A DNA stretch of 64,000 nucleotides from Streptomyces viridochromogenes DSM 40736 (GTDB taxonomy: Bacteria; Actinomycetota; Actinomycetes; Streptomycetales; Streptomycetaceae): the NCBI RefSeq assembly GCF_000158955.1, contig NZ_GG657757.1:303291-367290 (forward strand), written 5' to 3'. Positions within the stretch are counted from its first letter, which is position 1; every line of letters starts with the position of its first letter. The notes under the pieces were generated by a model. That model was not told the origin of the DNA, did no database searches, and was given only the letters and a program-made list of their open reading frames with translations. This document shows, piece after piece, positions 25,025-34,714 of the stretch. The position numbers and the translations under genes are program-made.

Positions 25025-25139
25025 GCAGGCCGAACGACCCCGCCGCGCCGGACCGTTGAGGCGGACCCGGCGATTCCGCCTGCTGGGGGTTTCTGCTTTC
25101 CTTTTCCCGTCGGGCCGGGACCACACGAGGCGGGCGAAC

Positions 25140-25886
25140 ATGCGGGCAGACGTACACCACGTCGCGGACGGCACCTATCTGGTGCACGGCTCCAACACGA
25201 ACTGGGTCATCCTCACCGAGGGGGACGCCGTCACGCTGGTCGACACCGGGTACCCCGGCGACCGGGAACAGGTCCTCGCCTCGCTCGCGGAGGTGGGAAG
25301 CTCCCCGGAGGCGGTCGCGGCCGTACTGATCACGCACGCGCACAACGACCATGTGGGCTCGGCCGAGTACCTGCGTGCCACGTACGGCACGCCCGTCTAC
25401 CTGCACGAGGCAGAAGTGCCGCACGCGCGGCGGGACTTCCTGCACCAGGTGTCCGTCGGCACGGTGCTGAGGAACGGCTGGCGCCCCGGCGTGCTGCCGT
25501 GGGTCGTGCACGCCCTGCGCTCCGGCGGCACGATGCACAACCCGGTCACGACCCCCGAGCCGTTTCCGGCGGCCGGCGCCCTGGACCTGCCGGGGCGGCC
25601 CGTGCCGGTGCACACGCCCGGCCACACCGACGGGCACTGCGCCTACCACGTGCCGGGCACCGGTGTGCTGATCTCCGGCGACGCTCTGGTCAGCGGACAT
25701 CCGACCGCGCGGATCGAGGGGCCGCAGCTGCTGCCGGACATGTTCCACCACGAACGCCCGCGGGCCGTGGCCTCCCTGGACGTCCTGGCGGAGCTGGACG
25801 GCGAACTGCTGCTGCCGGGGCACGGGCCGGTCCACCGCGGTCCGGTGAGGGACGCCGCGCACCGGGCCCGGGAACGCGCCCTCTAA
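25140..25886 (+). CDS. Metallo-beta-lactamase fold hydrolase
   Basis: 248 residues of the MBL superfamily. The zinc-binding HxHxDH motif is THAHNDHVGSAEYL, with downstream ligands in HTPGHTDGHCAYH, SGDAL and GHGPVHRG. The glyoxalase II-like order of motifs suggests a thioester or lactone hydrolase, but the substrate is not evident. ATG at 25140 with GAGGCGGG upstream. It follows the AlkB-like gene by about 115 bases and may be independently transcribed. Confidence 0.85.
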   Translation: MRADVHHVADGTYLVHGSNTNWVILTEGDAVTLVDTGYPGDREQVLASLAEVGSSPEAVAAVLITHAHNDHVGSAEYLRATYGTPVYLHEAEVPHARRDFLHQVSVGTVLRNGWRPGVLPWVVHALRSGGTMHNPVTTPEPFPAAGALDLPGRPVPVHTPGHTDGHCAYHVPGTGVLISGDALVSGHPTARIEGPQLLPDMFHHERPRAVASLDVLAELDGELLLPGHGPVHRGPVRDAAHRARERAL

Positions 25887-25927
25887 TCTGATGTGACGAT
25901 CGGCGGCTAGACAAGGACACCCGGCTC

Positions 25928-27160
25928 ATGGCACTGCAGATCAGCGCGACCAACCCGGAGCATCCCGCGCTCTTGCTGGAGCTGCCTTGGCACCTGCCCC
26001 TGGAGGAGTGGCCGGAGGAGTACCTCGTGCCGCTGCCGCGCGGCATCTCCCGGCACGTGGTGCGCTACGCACGGGCCGGTGACGAGGTGATCGCCGTCAA
26101 GGAACTGGCCGAGCGGCCCGCGCTGCGCGAGTACCAGCTGCTGCGGGACCTCGACCGGATCGGCATCCCGGCGGTGGACCCGCTGGCCGTGGTCACGGGC
26201 CGCCTCGACGCGAGCGGCGCCCCGCTGGAGAGCGTTCTGGTGACCCGGCACCTCGGCGGTTCCATGCCGTACCGCTCGATGTTCGAGACGACCATGCGGC
26301 CGGCCACCATGCACCGGCTGATGGACGCGCTCGCCGTGCTCCTGGTGCGGCTGCACCTGGCCGGGTTCGCGTGGGGCGACTGCTCGCTGTCCAACACCCT
26401 CTTCCGGCGTGACGCCGGCGCCTACGCGGCGTACCTGGTGGACGCCGAGACCGGTGATCTGCATCCGCGGCTCAGCGACGGGCAGCGCGAGTACGACCTG
26501 GATCTCGCCCGGGTCAACATCAGCGGGGAGCTGCTGGACCTGGAGGCGTCCGGGGCGCTGCACCCGTCGGTGGACCCGATCGAGTTCGGCATGGAGATCT
26601 GCGCGCGCTACCGCAGCCTGTGGGACGAACTGACCCGCACCTCCGTGTATCCGGCCGGCAAGTACCACTACATCGAACGTCGCATCCGCCGCCTCAACGA
26701 CCTCGGCTTCGACGTCGCCGAGATGCAGATCGAGCACGCCTCGAACGGTGACACGGTCAGTTTTGTGCCCAAGGTCGTCGACGCGGGCCACCACCAGCGG
26801 CAGCTGCTGCGACTGACCGGCCTCGACACGGAGGAGAACCAGGCCCGGCGGCTGCTGAACGACCTGGAGAGCTGGATGGCCACCCAGGACGACTACGCCC
26901 CGGGCGATCCCCTGGGCGCGCGTCCCGAGGTGCTGGCCCACCGCTGGGTGCGGGAGGTGTTCCGGCCGACCGTGCGGGCCGTGCCGCCGGAGCTGCGCGG
27001 CGCCATGGACCCGGCCGAGATCTACCACCAACTGCTCGAACACCGCTGGTACATGTCCGAGCGGGCCCAGCAGGACATCGGCATCGAGGCGGTCGTCGAG
27101 GACTACATCACCAACATCCTCCCCAAGGCCCGCAAGACGCTGCAGCCGACGGCGGACTGA
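25928..27160 (+). CDS. DUF4032 kinase-like protein
   Basis: 410 residues. The region 30-190 has a protein-kinase-like fold as in lipopolysaccharide kinases: IAVKELAERPALREYQLL (lysine and glutamate) and a catalytic-loop-like FAWGDCSLSNTLFRR followed by AYLVDAETGD. This is the arrangement of the DUF4032 family. The C-terminal half is the DUF4032 domain proper, with no motif I can interpret. A phosphotransferase role is inferred only. It converges with the universal stress protein gene. Confidence 0.75.
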   Translation: MALQISATNPEHPALLLELPWHLPLEEWPEEYLVPLPRGISRHVVRYARAGDEVIAVKELAERPALREYQLLRDLDRIGIPAVDPLAVVTGRLDASGAPLESVLVTRHLGGSMPYRSMFETTMRPATMHRLMDALAVLLVRLHLAGFAWGDCSLSNTLFRRDAGAYAAYLVDAETGDLHPRLSDGQREYDLDLARVNISGELLDLEASGALHPSVDPIEFGMEICARYRSLWDELTRTSVYPAGKYHYIERRIRRLNDLGFDVAEMQIEHASNGDTVSFVPKVVDAGHHQRQLLRLTGLDTEENQARRLLNDLESWMATQDDYAPGDPLGARPEVLAHRWVREVFRPTVRAVPPELRGAMDPAEIYHQLLEHRWYMSERAQQDIGIEAVVEDYITNILPKARKTLQPTAD

Positions 27161-27173
27161 GGAACAGCCGGCG

Positions 27174-28055
27174 TCACATGTGCGGCACCACGGCCACCGG
27201 GCAGTCCGCGTGGTGCAGCACCCCGTGCGCCACCGAGCCGATCCGGGCGCCGACGGCCGTGCGGTGCGCCCGGCGCCCGACGACCATCAGCTGGGCCGTC
27301 CCCGCCACCGACAGCAGCACCTGGCCCGCGCTGCCCATCTCCACGTGCTCCTCCACCGGCACGTCGGGGTGGCGTTCCCGCCACGGCCGGACCGCGGCGG
27401 TCAGTGCCTTCTTCTCGTACGGCTCCAGTCCCCCGGCCTCGTCGGCGAGCTTCAGCGAGCCCGGGCTGTAGGCGAAGACCGGCGGCAGCGTCCAGGCGCG
27501 TACGACCCGGACGGTCGCGCCGCGCGCCGCGGCCGTCTCGAAGGCGAACCGCAGTGCGTCGGCGCTGTCCTCCGGGTCGCCCTGCTGGCCCACGACGATC
27601 TCGCGTCCGGCGGCCTCGGCCGAGGGCTGGTCACCGGCCCGGACGAGCACCACGGGCCGGCCGGCCTCGGCGATGACCTGCTGGCCGACGGAGCCGAGCA
27701 GGAACCCGACGATCGGTCCGTGGCCGCGCGAGCCGAGCACCAGCGACTCGGCGTCGGCGGCGGCCGTGACGAGGGTGTCGACGACGGCGCCCTCCAGGAC
27801 GTCGGTGGTCACATCGAGGTCCGGGTGCTGCTCGGCGACGGCCCGGACCGCCTCGGCCACCGCGCTGTGCACCCACTCGGCGTGGCTGTCCGCGTCCCCC
27901 TCGATCCCCGCTTCGAGCACCTCCTGCGGCTGGAAGCGCCAGGCGTGCACCACGCGCAACGGCAGATCGCGCCGTACCGCCTCCCGCGCGGCCCAGGCCA
28001 GGGCGGCGAGGCTCTCCTGCGATCCGTCGACCCCTGCGGTGATCGGGCGTGTCAT
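27174..28055 (-). CDS. Tandem universal stress protein
   Basis: 293 residues with two Usp domains (about 4-145 and 155-290). Both retain the ATP-binding G-2x-G-9x-G(S) motif: GSRGHGPIVGFLLGSVGQ in the first and GRRAHRTAVGARIGSVAHG in the second. Usp proteins of this type bind ATP and are induced in dormancy, hypoxia or stationary phase. ATG at 28055 with GGGAGGCAG upstream. It is divergent from the response-regulator/TrxR operon, with a shared 200-base intergenic region. Confidence 0.88.
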   Translation of the reverse strand: MTRPITAGVDGSQESLAALAWAAREAVRRDLPLRVVHAWRFQPQEVLEAGIEGDADSHAEWVHSAVAEAVRAVAEQHPDLDVTTDVLEGAVVDTLVTAAADAESLVLGSRGHGPIVGFLLGSVGQQVIAEAGRPVVLVRAGDQPSAEAAGREIVVGQQGDPEDSADALRFAFETAAARGATVRVVRAWTLPPVFAYSPGSLKLADEAGGLEPYEKKALTAAVRPWRERHPDVPVEEHVEMGSAGQVLLSVAGTAQLMVVGRRAHRTAVGARIGSVAHGVLHHADCPVAVVPHM

Positions 28056-28259
28056 TCGGCTGCCTCCCTGAGAAAAGGTCCCTGCGTGCCGCCCAGTCTT
28101 CACTACCGGGGCGACGCGTCCCACCGGCCGGGTCCCCGCCGGAGCCGATCTCCGTATCGGAGCGCGGCGCGGCGCGGCGATCGAACATACGATGGGCGGA
28201 GGTCGGCGCGGTGCCCCGGGACTCCGTGTCGTGAATCGACCGCCCGGTGTGGGGGACGT

Positions 28260-29936
28260 ATGGCACAGGCCGCCGATACGGCGCGGACCGTCATCATGAC
28301 CGTGGACGACGACCCGGGTGTCTCCCGGGCCGTGGCCCGGGACCTGAGGCGGCGCTACGGCGCGTCGTACCGGATCGTGCGCGCCGAGTCCGGCGCGTCG
28401 GCCCTCGACGCGCTGCGGGAGCTGAAGCTGCGCGGCGATCTCGTGGCGGTGATCCTGGCCGACTACCGGATGCCGCAGATGAACGGCATCGAGTTCCTCG
28501 AACAGGCTCTGGACGTGTACCCGGGCGCGCGGCGGGTGCTGCTGACCGCGTACGCGGACACGAACGCGGCGATCGACGCGATCAACGTCGTGGACCTCGA
28601 CCACTACCTCCTCAAGCCGTGGGACCCGCCCGAGGAGAAGCTGTACCCGGTCCTGGACGACCTGCTGCAGGCGTGGCGGTCCAGCGACTACCGGTCGGTG
28701 CCCAGCACGAAGGTCGTCGGGCACCGCTGGTCCTCACGCTCCTCGGACATACGGGAGTTCCTGGCCCGCAACCAGGTGCCGTACCGCTGGTACTCCTCCG
28801 ACGAACCGGAGGGCCGGCGCCTGCTGGCCGCGGCCGGTGAGGACGGGATGCGGCTGCCGGTGGTGGTCACCCCGGACGGGACGCCACTGGTCGAGCCGGA
28901 GGCCGTCGACCTCGCGGCCCGGGTCGGTCTGGCCACGACTCCGACGGCCGACTTCTACGACCTGGTCGTGATCGGCGGCGGCCCGGCCGGGCTCGGTGCG
29001 GCGGTCTACGGCGCCTCCGAGGGGCTGCGGACCGTGCTGGTGGAGCGGTCGGCGACGGGCGGTCAGGCGGGCCAGAGCTCCCGCATCGAGAACTACCTCG
29101 GCTTCCCTGACGGTGTGTCGGGCGCGCAGCTCACCGACCGGGCGCGGCGGCAGGCGGCGAAGTTCGGCGCCGAGATCCTCACCGCGCGCGAGGTGACCGC
29201 GCTGGAGGTCAACGGCGCCGCCCGGATCGTACGGTTCTCGGACGGCTCGGCGGTCGCCGCGCACAGCGTGATCCTGGCGACCGGCGTGTCCTACCGGCAG
29301 CTCGCGGCGCCCGGCTGCGAGGACCTGACCGGCTGCGGGGTGTTCTACGGGTCGGCCCTGACGGAGGCGCCCTCCTGCCAGGGGCAGGACGTGTACATCG
29401 TGGGCGGCGCCAACTCCGCCGGGCAGGCGGCGATGTACCTGTCCCGGGGCGCCAAGTCGGTCACCCTGCTGGTGCGTGGCGCGTCGCTGTCGGCGTCGAT
29501 GTCTCACTACCTGGTCCAGCAGATCGAGGAGTCCCCCAACATCCGGGTGCGCTGCCGCACGGTCGTCGAGGAGGCGCACGGCGACGGTCACCTGGAACAC
29601 CTGACCCTGCGGGACGTGGACAGCGGCACGACCGAACGGGTGGACGCGCAGTGGGTGTTCGTGTTCATCGGCGCGGCCCCGCTGACCGGCTGGCTGGACG
29701 GCACGGTGCGGCGGGACGAGCGCGGGTTCATCCTCGCCGGGCCCGACCTGACCGCCGACGGCCGCCCACCGCAGGGCTGGGAGCTGGACCGGCCGCCGTA
29801 CCACCTGGAGACCAACGTGCCCGGTGTGTTCGTGGCGGGCGACGCCCGCTCCGAGTCCGCCAAGCGGGTCGCGTCCGCCGTCGGAGAGGGAGCCATGGCC
29901 GTGATGCTCGTCCACCGGTATCTGGAGCAGTCGTGA
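28260..29936 (+). CDS. Response regulator fused to a thioredoxin-reductase-like flavoprotein
   Basis: 558 residues in two modules. Residues 8-130 are a receiver domain with acidic pocket DDD (16-18), phospho-acceptor Asp68 (VILADYRMP) and Lys119 (YLLKPWD). After a linker, residues 232-555 are a TrxR-type flavoprotein with FAD motif VVIGGGPAGLGAAVYG, NADPH motif VYIVGGANSAGQAAMYLSRGA and final GVFVAGDAR. The catalytic CxxC of TrxR is absent: the segment GCGVFYGSALTEAPSCQG stands where GVSYCATCDG would be. It may be a redox or flavin sensor rather than a disulfide reductase. Stop overlaps the next gene (GTGA). Confidence 0.85.
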   Translation: MAQAADTARTVIMTVDDDPGVSRAVARDLRRRYGASYRIVRAESGASALDALRELKLRGDLVAVILADYRMPQMNGIEFLEQALDVYPGARRVLLTAYADTNAAIDAINVVDLDHYLLKPWDPPEEKLYPVLDDLLQAWRSSDYRSVPSTKVVGHRWSSRSSDIREFLARNQVPYRWYSSDEPEGRRLLAAAGEDGMRLPVVVTPDGTPLVEPEAVDLAARVGLATTPTADFYDLVVIGGGPAGLGAAVYGASEGLRTVLVERSATGGQAGQSSRIENYLGFPDGVSGAQLTDRARRQAAKFGAEILTAREVTALEVNGAARIVRFSDGSAVAAHSVILATGVSYRQLAAPGCEDLTGCGVFYGSALTEAPSCQGQDVYIVGGANSAGQAAMYLSRGAKSVTLLVRGASLSASMSHYLVQQIEESPNIRVRCRTVVEEAHGDGHLEHLTLRDVDSGTTERVDAQWVFVFIGAAPLTGWLDGTVRRDERGFILAGPDLTADGRPPQGWELDRPPYHLETNVPGVFVAGDARSESAKRVASAVGEGAMAVMLVHRYLEQS

Positions 29937-31378
29937 GCGGGCAGTCGCCCCCGTGCGACCCCGAGGAGATCGGGGCGCTGTTCCTGTTCGAGAAGCTCAC
30001 CCCGGAACAGCTCGGCAGGCTGTGCGCCGCCGGACGCGTGGAGCGGTGCGAGCCCGGCCCCGTGTACACCGAGGGCGAGCCCGCCACCTGCTTCTACGTC
30101 ATGCTCGAGGGCACCGTCGTGCTGTACCGCCGGGTCGGCGGGGACGACGTGGAGGTGACCCGGACCTCGCAGCGCGGGGTGTACGCCGGGTCGATGCAGG
30201 CGTACCTGGGCGACCGGGTGCGGCAGGTCTACAACAACTCCATGCGCGTCACCGAACCGACGCGGTTCTTCGTGCTGCCCGCCGACACCTTCGCGGAGAT
30301 CATGCAGGAGTGGTTCCCGATGGCGGTGCATCTGCTGGAGGGGCTCTTCTTCGGTTCCAAGAGCACCCAGCGGGCCATCGGGCAGCGTGAACGGCTGCTG
30401 GCGCTGGGTTCGTTGTCCGCCGGGCTCACGCACGAGCTCAACAACCCCGCCGCCGCGGCCGTACGGGCGACCGCGACCCTGCGGGAGCGGGTGGGCAAGA
30501 TGCGCCACAAGCTGGCGATCATCGCCCAGGGGTCGTACTCCCCCGAGGTCATGTCCAACCTCATCGACATCCAGGAGCGGACCGCCGAGCGCGTCGCCAA
30601 GGCCCCCACGCTGAGTCCGCTGGAGGCCTCCGACCGGGAGGACACGGTCACCGACTGGCTCGACGACCACGGGATCCCGGAGGGCTGGCGGATCGCGCCC
30701 ACCTTCGTCCAGGCCGGTCTCGACGTGGACTGGCTGGACCAGGTCGCTGCCGCGGTGGACGAGGAGATGCTGACGAGCGCGATCGGATGGCTCAACTACA
30801 CCGTCGAGACCGAGCTGCTGATGGACGAGATCAACGACTCGACCACCCGCATCTCGCATCTCGTCGACGCCGCCAAGCAGTACTCCCAGCTCGACCGCGC
30901 GCCCTTCCAGAACGCCGACGTCCACGAACTCCTCGACAGCACCCTGCTGATGCTGTCGGCCAAGATCGGCAAGGAGATCAAGGTCGTCAAGGAGTACGAC
31001 CGGACGCTGCCGAGGATCCCGGCGTACCCGGCGGAGCTCAACCAGGTCTGGACGAACCTGATCGACAACGCGGTCGCGGCCATCCACAGCGCCGGGGGCG
31101 AAGGGACGTTGACCGTGCGGACCGCTCGCGATCACGACCGGCTGCTGGTGGAGTTCCGGGACACGGGAGTCGGTATTCCGCCGGAGGACCGGGGGCGGAT
31201 CTTCGATCCGTTCTTCACGACGAAGCCGGTGGGTGAGGGGACCGGGCTCGGGCTCGACATCTCCTGGCGGATCGTGGTGAACAAGCATCACGGGACGATT
31301 CAGGTGGAGTCGGAGCCGGGGGACACACGGTTCCAGGTGCTGCTGCCGCTGAGCGCGGTCGAGGAGGAGCCTTCATGA
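29933..31378 (+). CDS. Histidine kinase with N-terminal cyclic-nucleotide-binding domain
   Basis: 481 residues. A cNMP-type beta-roll (about 15-130) is followed by a linker and a histidine-kinase core with H-box SLSAGLTHELNNPAAA (His167). An unusual ~140-residue insert separates it from the ATPase domain, which has N-box NQVWTNLIDNAVAAI, G1 DTGVGIPPEDRGRIFDPFFTTK and G2 GTGLGLDIS. No membrane helix is seen, so it is cytosolic. It is coupled to the preceding response regulator by GTGA and to the following zinc-finger gene by ATGA. It probably phosphorylates Asp68 of the fused RR-TrxR protein; that is inference from operon context. Confidence 0.85.
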   Translation: MSGQSPPCDPEEIGALFLFEKLTPEQLGRLCAAGRVERCEPGPVYTEGEPATCFYVMLEGTVVLYRRVGGDDVEVTRTSQRGVYAGSMQAYLGDRVRQVYNNSMRVTEPTRFFVLPADTFAEIMQEWFPMAVHLLEGLFFGSKSTQRAIGQRERLLALGSLSAGLTHELNNPAAAAVRATATLRERVGKMRHKLAIIAQGSYSPEVMSNLIDIQERTAERVAKAPTLSPLEASDREDTVTDWLDDHGIPEGWRIAPTFVQAGLDVDWLDQVAAAVDEEMLTSAIGWLNYTVETELLMDEINDSTTRISHLVDAAKQYSQLDRAPFQNADVHELLDSTLLMLSAKIGKEIKVVKEYDRTLPRIPAYPAELNQVWTNLIDNAVAAIHSAGGEGTLTVRTARDHDRLLVEFRDTGVGIPPEDRGRIFDPFFTTKPVGEGTGLGLDISWRIVVNKHHGTIQVESEPGDTRFQVLLPLSAVEEEPS

Positions 31379-31728
31379 GTGACGACAACGCGATCGACCC
31401 GAGTGTTCCGCCGAGCGGGAGCGGGTGTGCCGAGTGCGACGCCGCCGGGGGATGGTGGTTCCATCTGCGGCGGTGTGCGCGGTGCGGGCACGTGGGGTGC
31501 TGCGACAGTTCGCCCGCGAAGCACGCGACGGGGCACTTCCGGGAGACCGGGCACCCTCTGGTGCAGAGCTTCGAACCGGGTGAGAGCTGGTACTGGGACT
31601 ACGGGACGAACGAGTTGTACGAGTCGGGGCCGGAGTTGGCTCCGCCCGTGAGTCATCCCGCGGACCAGCCGACGCCGGGGCCGGCGGGGCGGGTGCCGGT
31701 GGACTGGGCGAAGGTGTTGCGGGCCTAG
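31375..31728 (+). CDS. UBP-type zinc finger protein
   Basis: 117 residues. A ZnF-UBP-like domain spans about 15-85 (GCAECDAAGGWW, CARCGHVGCCDSSP, KHATGHFRETGHPLVQSFEPG), with Cys and His in the spacing that binds zinc. In eukaryotes such domains bind ubiquitin C-terminal di-glycine; the bacterial ligand is unknown. The ATG overlaps the kinase stop by four bases, so it is the third gene of a tightly coupled operon with the RR-TrxR and cNMP-kinase genes. The tail ends in a Pro-rich segment and VDWAKVLRA. Confidence 0.85.
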   Translation: MSDDNAIDPSVPPSGSGCAECDAAGGWWFHLRRCARCGHVGCCDSSPAKHATGHFRETGHPLVQSFEPGESWYWDYGTNELYESGPELAPPVSHPADQPTPGPAGRVPVDWAKVLRA

Positions 31729-31750
31729 GAGCTCGCAGGGGGAGTTGGAT

Positions 31751-34690
31751 GTGTTGCCTCAGGCTTCATCGGTGACGCCCGTAGTCGGGCGGGATGCCGA
31801 GCTCGACCGGCTCTCCGGTGTGCTGGAGCGTGCGCGCGGGGGCGAAGCCCGGGCCGTGCTGGTCGCCGGGGACGCCGGCGTGGGCAAGACCCGGGTCCTG
31901 AACGAGATCTCCGCGCGGGCCGAGGCCGACGGGACGACCGTCGTCACCGGGCACTGCGTCGACCTCGGGGACGTCGGGCTGCCCTATCTGCCGTTCACCG
32001 AAGTGCTCCGCGTGCTCGCCGCCGATGAGCGGTTCGCCGCCGCTCTCGCCGCTCATCCCGTCGTCGAGCGGCTGCTGGGGGCCGGGACCGATGCCGTGCG
32101 GGACGTGGACGGGCGGTTGCGGCTGTTCGAGGGGGTGGCGGGGCTGCTGGCCGCCGCGGCGGAGGTCGCCCCGTTGCTGCTCGTGCTGGAGGATCTGCAC
32201 TGGGCCGACCAGTCGTCGCGAGACCTGCTGCGGTTCCTGCTCGGCCGGGGTGTCCTCCGGCACCGGCTGGCGGTTCTCGCCTCGTACCGGGCCGACGACC
32301 TGCACCGCCGGCATCCGCTGCGGCCGCTGCTGGCCGAGTTGGTACGACTGCCCGCCGTGGAGCGGCTGGAGCTGCGTCCGCTGGGCGATTCCGACGTGGC
32401 GCGGCTGGTGCGTGCCCTGGAGCACCGGCCGCTGCCGGACGCCACGGTCCGGCGGATCGTGGAGCGCGCCGAGGGGAACGCCTTCTACGCGGAGGAACTG
32501 CTCGCGGCCACCGACACGGAGTCCGGCGGAGTGCCCGGCGGGCTCGCCGACGTGCTGCTGATCCGCTTCGAGCAGCTCTCCGACATCGCGCAGCAGGTGC
32601 TGCGGACCGCTTCCGTGGCCGGACGCCGGGTGGAGCACGAGGTGCTGCGGGAGGCGGTCGGGCTACCCGAGGAAGAGCTGGAGTCGGCGCTGCGCGAGGC
32701 GATGGGGAGGCAGCTCCTCGTGGCCGGGGACGACGACACGTACTCCTTCCGGCACGCCCTCGCCCGTGAGGCCGTCTACGCCGATCTGCTCCCCGGGGAG
32801 CGGGCCCGACTGCACGGCGCGTTCGCCCGGCTGCTCACCGGGCACGGCCGGACCGCCGAGCGCGCCGCCGAGCGCGCCCACCACTACCGGGAGAGCCACG
32901 ACCTCGCCGAGGCGCTGGCCGCCTCACTGGAGGCCGCCGAACACGCGCAGCGCGTCGGTGCGCCCGCCGAGGAGCAGCGGCATCTGGAAGCGGCGCTCGA
33001 TCTGTGGCCGGCGGTGGATCCCGCAGCCAGGCCCTCGGGCGGTGGCGTCGACCGGGTGACGCTGACGCTGCGTGCCTCGGCGGCCGCCGCGCACGCCGGG
33101 GAGCTGCACCGCGCCGTCTCCCTCAGCCGGTCCGCGCTGGCCGAACTCGGCCAGGACGCCGGCCCCGAGCTGGCTGCCCGGGTCCGCTACACCCTCGCCG
33201 GGAACCTGCTGAACGTGGACAGCCTGACGGCGGCGTTCGCCTACAGCAGCGAGGCCCTGGGGATGATCCCCGAGGATCCTCCGTCGCGTACCTGGGTGTG
33301 GGCGGCGGCCACCCATGTCATGGCCGCACGCCACGTCGGGGAGAACGAGACCGCGCTGCGGGTCGCCCGCCGGGCCCTGAGGGTGGCGGAGCGGCTGCGG
33401 GTGACCGACGCCCAGGCGGACCTGCTGATCTCGCTGGCCGTCAGCGACATCGGCGGGCGCCGCGGCCCGGAGGGCCGGGAGCGGCTGCTCAAGGCCCGGG
33501 AACTGGCCCGGAGTTCGGGCAACGCGCCCGTGGAGCTGCGTGCCCTGTTCAACCTGGCCATGGGCTGTTACGAGTCCGGTGCCCTGGCGGAGTGTGTGCC
33601 CTGGCTGACCGAGGGCCTGGACCGGGCCCGGCGCGCGGGGCTGCTGTCCTCGTCGTACCCGCTGGAGATGCGGTATCTGCGGCTGGTGGTGCTGCATGTC
33701 CTCGGCCGCTGGGACGAGTGCGTGCGCGCGGCGGCGGCCGATGCCGAGGTGCTGCCGGCGGCCGGCGGCCACACGGTCGGTCCCGCGCTGTACGTGGCGC
33801 TGGCCCGCGGCGATCTCACAGCCGCCGACCGGGCTCGTTCCCTGCTGGAGGGGCCCTTCGACTGGATGGCCACCCTGGTCGCGGGCATCGTGCTCACCGA
33901 GGCCGCGGGGCTGCGCCGCGATCCCGAGGACGCGGTGCGGTGGATGCGGTCCACGGTCACGACCCTGACGGACGAGGCGGGCACCCGCCCGGACGTCACG
34001 GTCCGGCTCGCGACCCTGGCGTTGTCCGCGGTGGCCGACGCGACGGCCGGTCTGCGGTCGGCCGGTGACGAGGCCGGGGCCCGCCGCTGGACGGACGTCG
34101 CGACCGAACTGGTGGAACTGGCGCGGGCCACCGCCGCCCACGGCGCGAACGGCACTCCCCAGGGACCCGAGGGACAGGCATGGCTGGCCCGCGCGGAGGC
34201 CGAGTGGATCCGGGCCGTGTCGGGGCCGGACGCGGCGGCATGGGCGCAGGTGGTGACGGCTTTCGGCTACGGAGACGTCTACGAGCGGGCGCGTTGCCGG
34301 TTGCGCTATGCCGAGGCTCTGGTCGCGGCCGGGCGTCGCGAGGAAGCGGTGGCGGAGGCCCGGGCCGTCCGGGAGACGGCGGACGATCTCGGCGCCCTGC
34401 CTCTGCGGGAGCAGGTCGACGCCCTGGTCCGGCGCGGCCGCCTGGCGGACACCCCGGGCTCCGGCGACCGTGCCGGTGTGCTCACCGCACGTGAGCAGGA
34501 GGTGCTGCGGCTGCTCGCGCTCGGCCGCAGCAACCGGAGGATCGGCGAGGAGCTGTTCATCAGCGGCAAGACGGCGAGCGTTCACGTCTCCAACATCCTC
34601 GCCAAGCTGGGCGCTTCGAGCCGTGGTGAGGCGGTGGCGGTCGCCTACCGGGAGGGTCTGATCGCTCCGGAGCCGTCGACGTCCGGCTGA
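31751..34690 (+). CDS. LAL-type LuxR-family transcriptional regulator with AAA ATPase
   Basis: About 979 residues. An N-terminal AAA/STAND ATPase has Walker A AGDAGVGKTRVLNEI and Walker B-like LLLVLEDLHWADQ. A long TPR-like helical middle region follows, ending at about residue 900 in a LuxR HTH (LTAREQEVLRLLALGRSNRRIGEELFISGKTASVHVSNILAKLG, cited by its ends). Such regulators often control secondary metabolism or carbon use after ATP binding. GTG at 31751 with AGGGGGAG upstream; a TTG at 31745 is an alternative. No obvious target genes are adjacent except the damaged SGNH hydrolase, which converges. Confidence 0.88.
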   Translation: MLPQASSVTPVVGRDAELDRLSGVLERARGGEARAVLVAGDAGVGKTRVLNEISARAEADGTTVVTGHCVDLGDVGLPYLPFTEVLRVLAADERFAAALAAHPVVERLLGAGTDAVRDVDGRLRLFEGVAGLLAAAAEVAPLLLVLEDLHWADQSSRDLLRFLLGRGVLRHRLAVLASYRADDLHRRHPLRPLLAELVRLPAVERLELRPLGDSDVARLVRALEHRPLPDATVRRIVERAEGNAFYAEELLAATDTESGGVPGGLADVLLIRFEQLSDIAQQVLRTASVAGRRVEHEVLREAVGLPEEELESALREAMGRQLLVAGDDDTYSFRHALAREAVYADLLPGERARLHGAFARLLTGHGRTAERAAERAHHYRESHDLAEALAASLEAAEHAQRVGAPAEEQRHLEAALDLWPAVDPAARPSGGGVDRVTLTLRASAAAAHAGELHRAVSLSRSALAELGQDAGPELAARVRYTLAGNLLNVDSLTAAFAYSSEALGMIPEDPPSRTWVWAAATHVMAARHVGENETALRVARRALRVAERLRVTDAQADLLISLAVSDIGGRRGPEGRERLLKARELARSSGNAPVELRALFNLAMGCYESGALAECVPWLTEGLDRARRAGLLSSSYPLEMRYLRLVVLHVLGRWDECVRAAAADAEVLPAAGGHTVGPALYVALARGDLTAADRARSLLEGPFDWMATLVAGIVLTEAAGLRRDPEDAVRWMRSTVTTLTDEAGTRPDVTVRLATLALSAVADATAGLRSAGDEAGARRWTDVATELVELARATAAHGANGTPQGPEGQAWLARAEAEWIRAVSGPDAAAWAQVVTAFGYGDVYERARCRLRYAEALVAAGRREEAVAEARAVRETADDLGALPLREQVDALVRRGRLADTPGSGDRAGVLTAREQEVLRLLALGRSNRRIGEELFISGKTASVHVSNILAKLGASSRGEAVAVAYREGLIAPEPSTSG

Positions 34691-34714
34691 GCTCCCGCAG
34701 ATTCTTGTGGTCGT

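Noticed and set aside
28056-28259. DevR/DosR-like box between the universal stress protein and the RR-TrxR operon
   Set aside because: GGGAC and GTCCC-like words occur but not in the symmetrical spacing of the known box; high GC makes chance matches likely.
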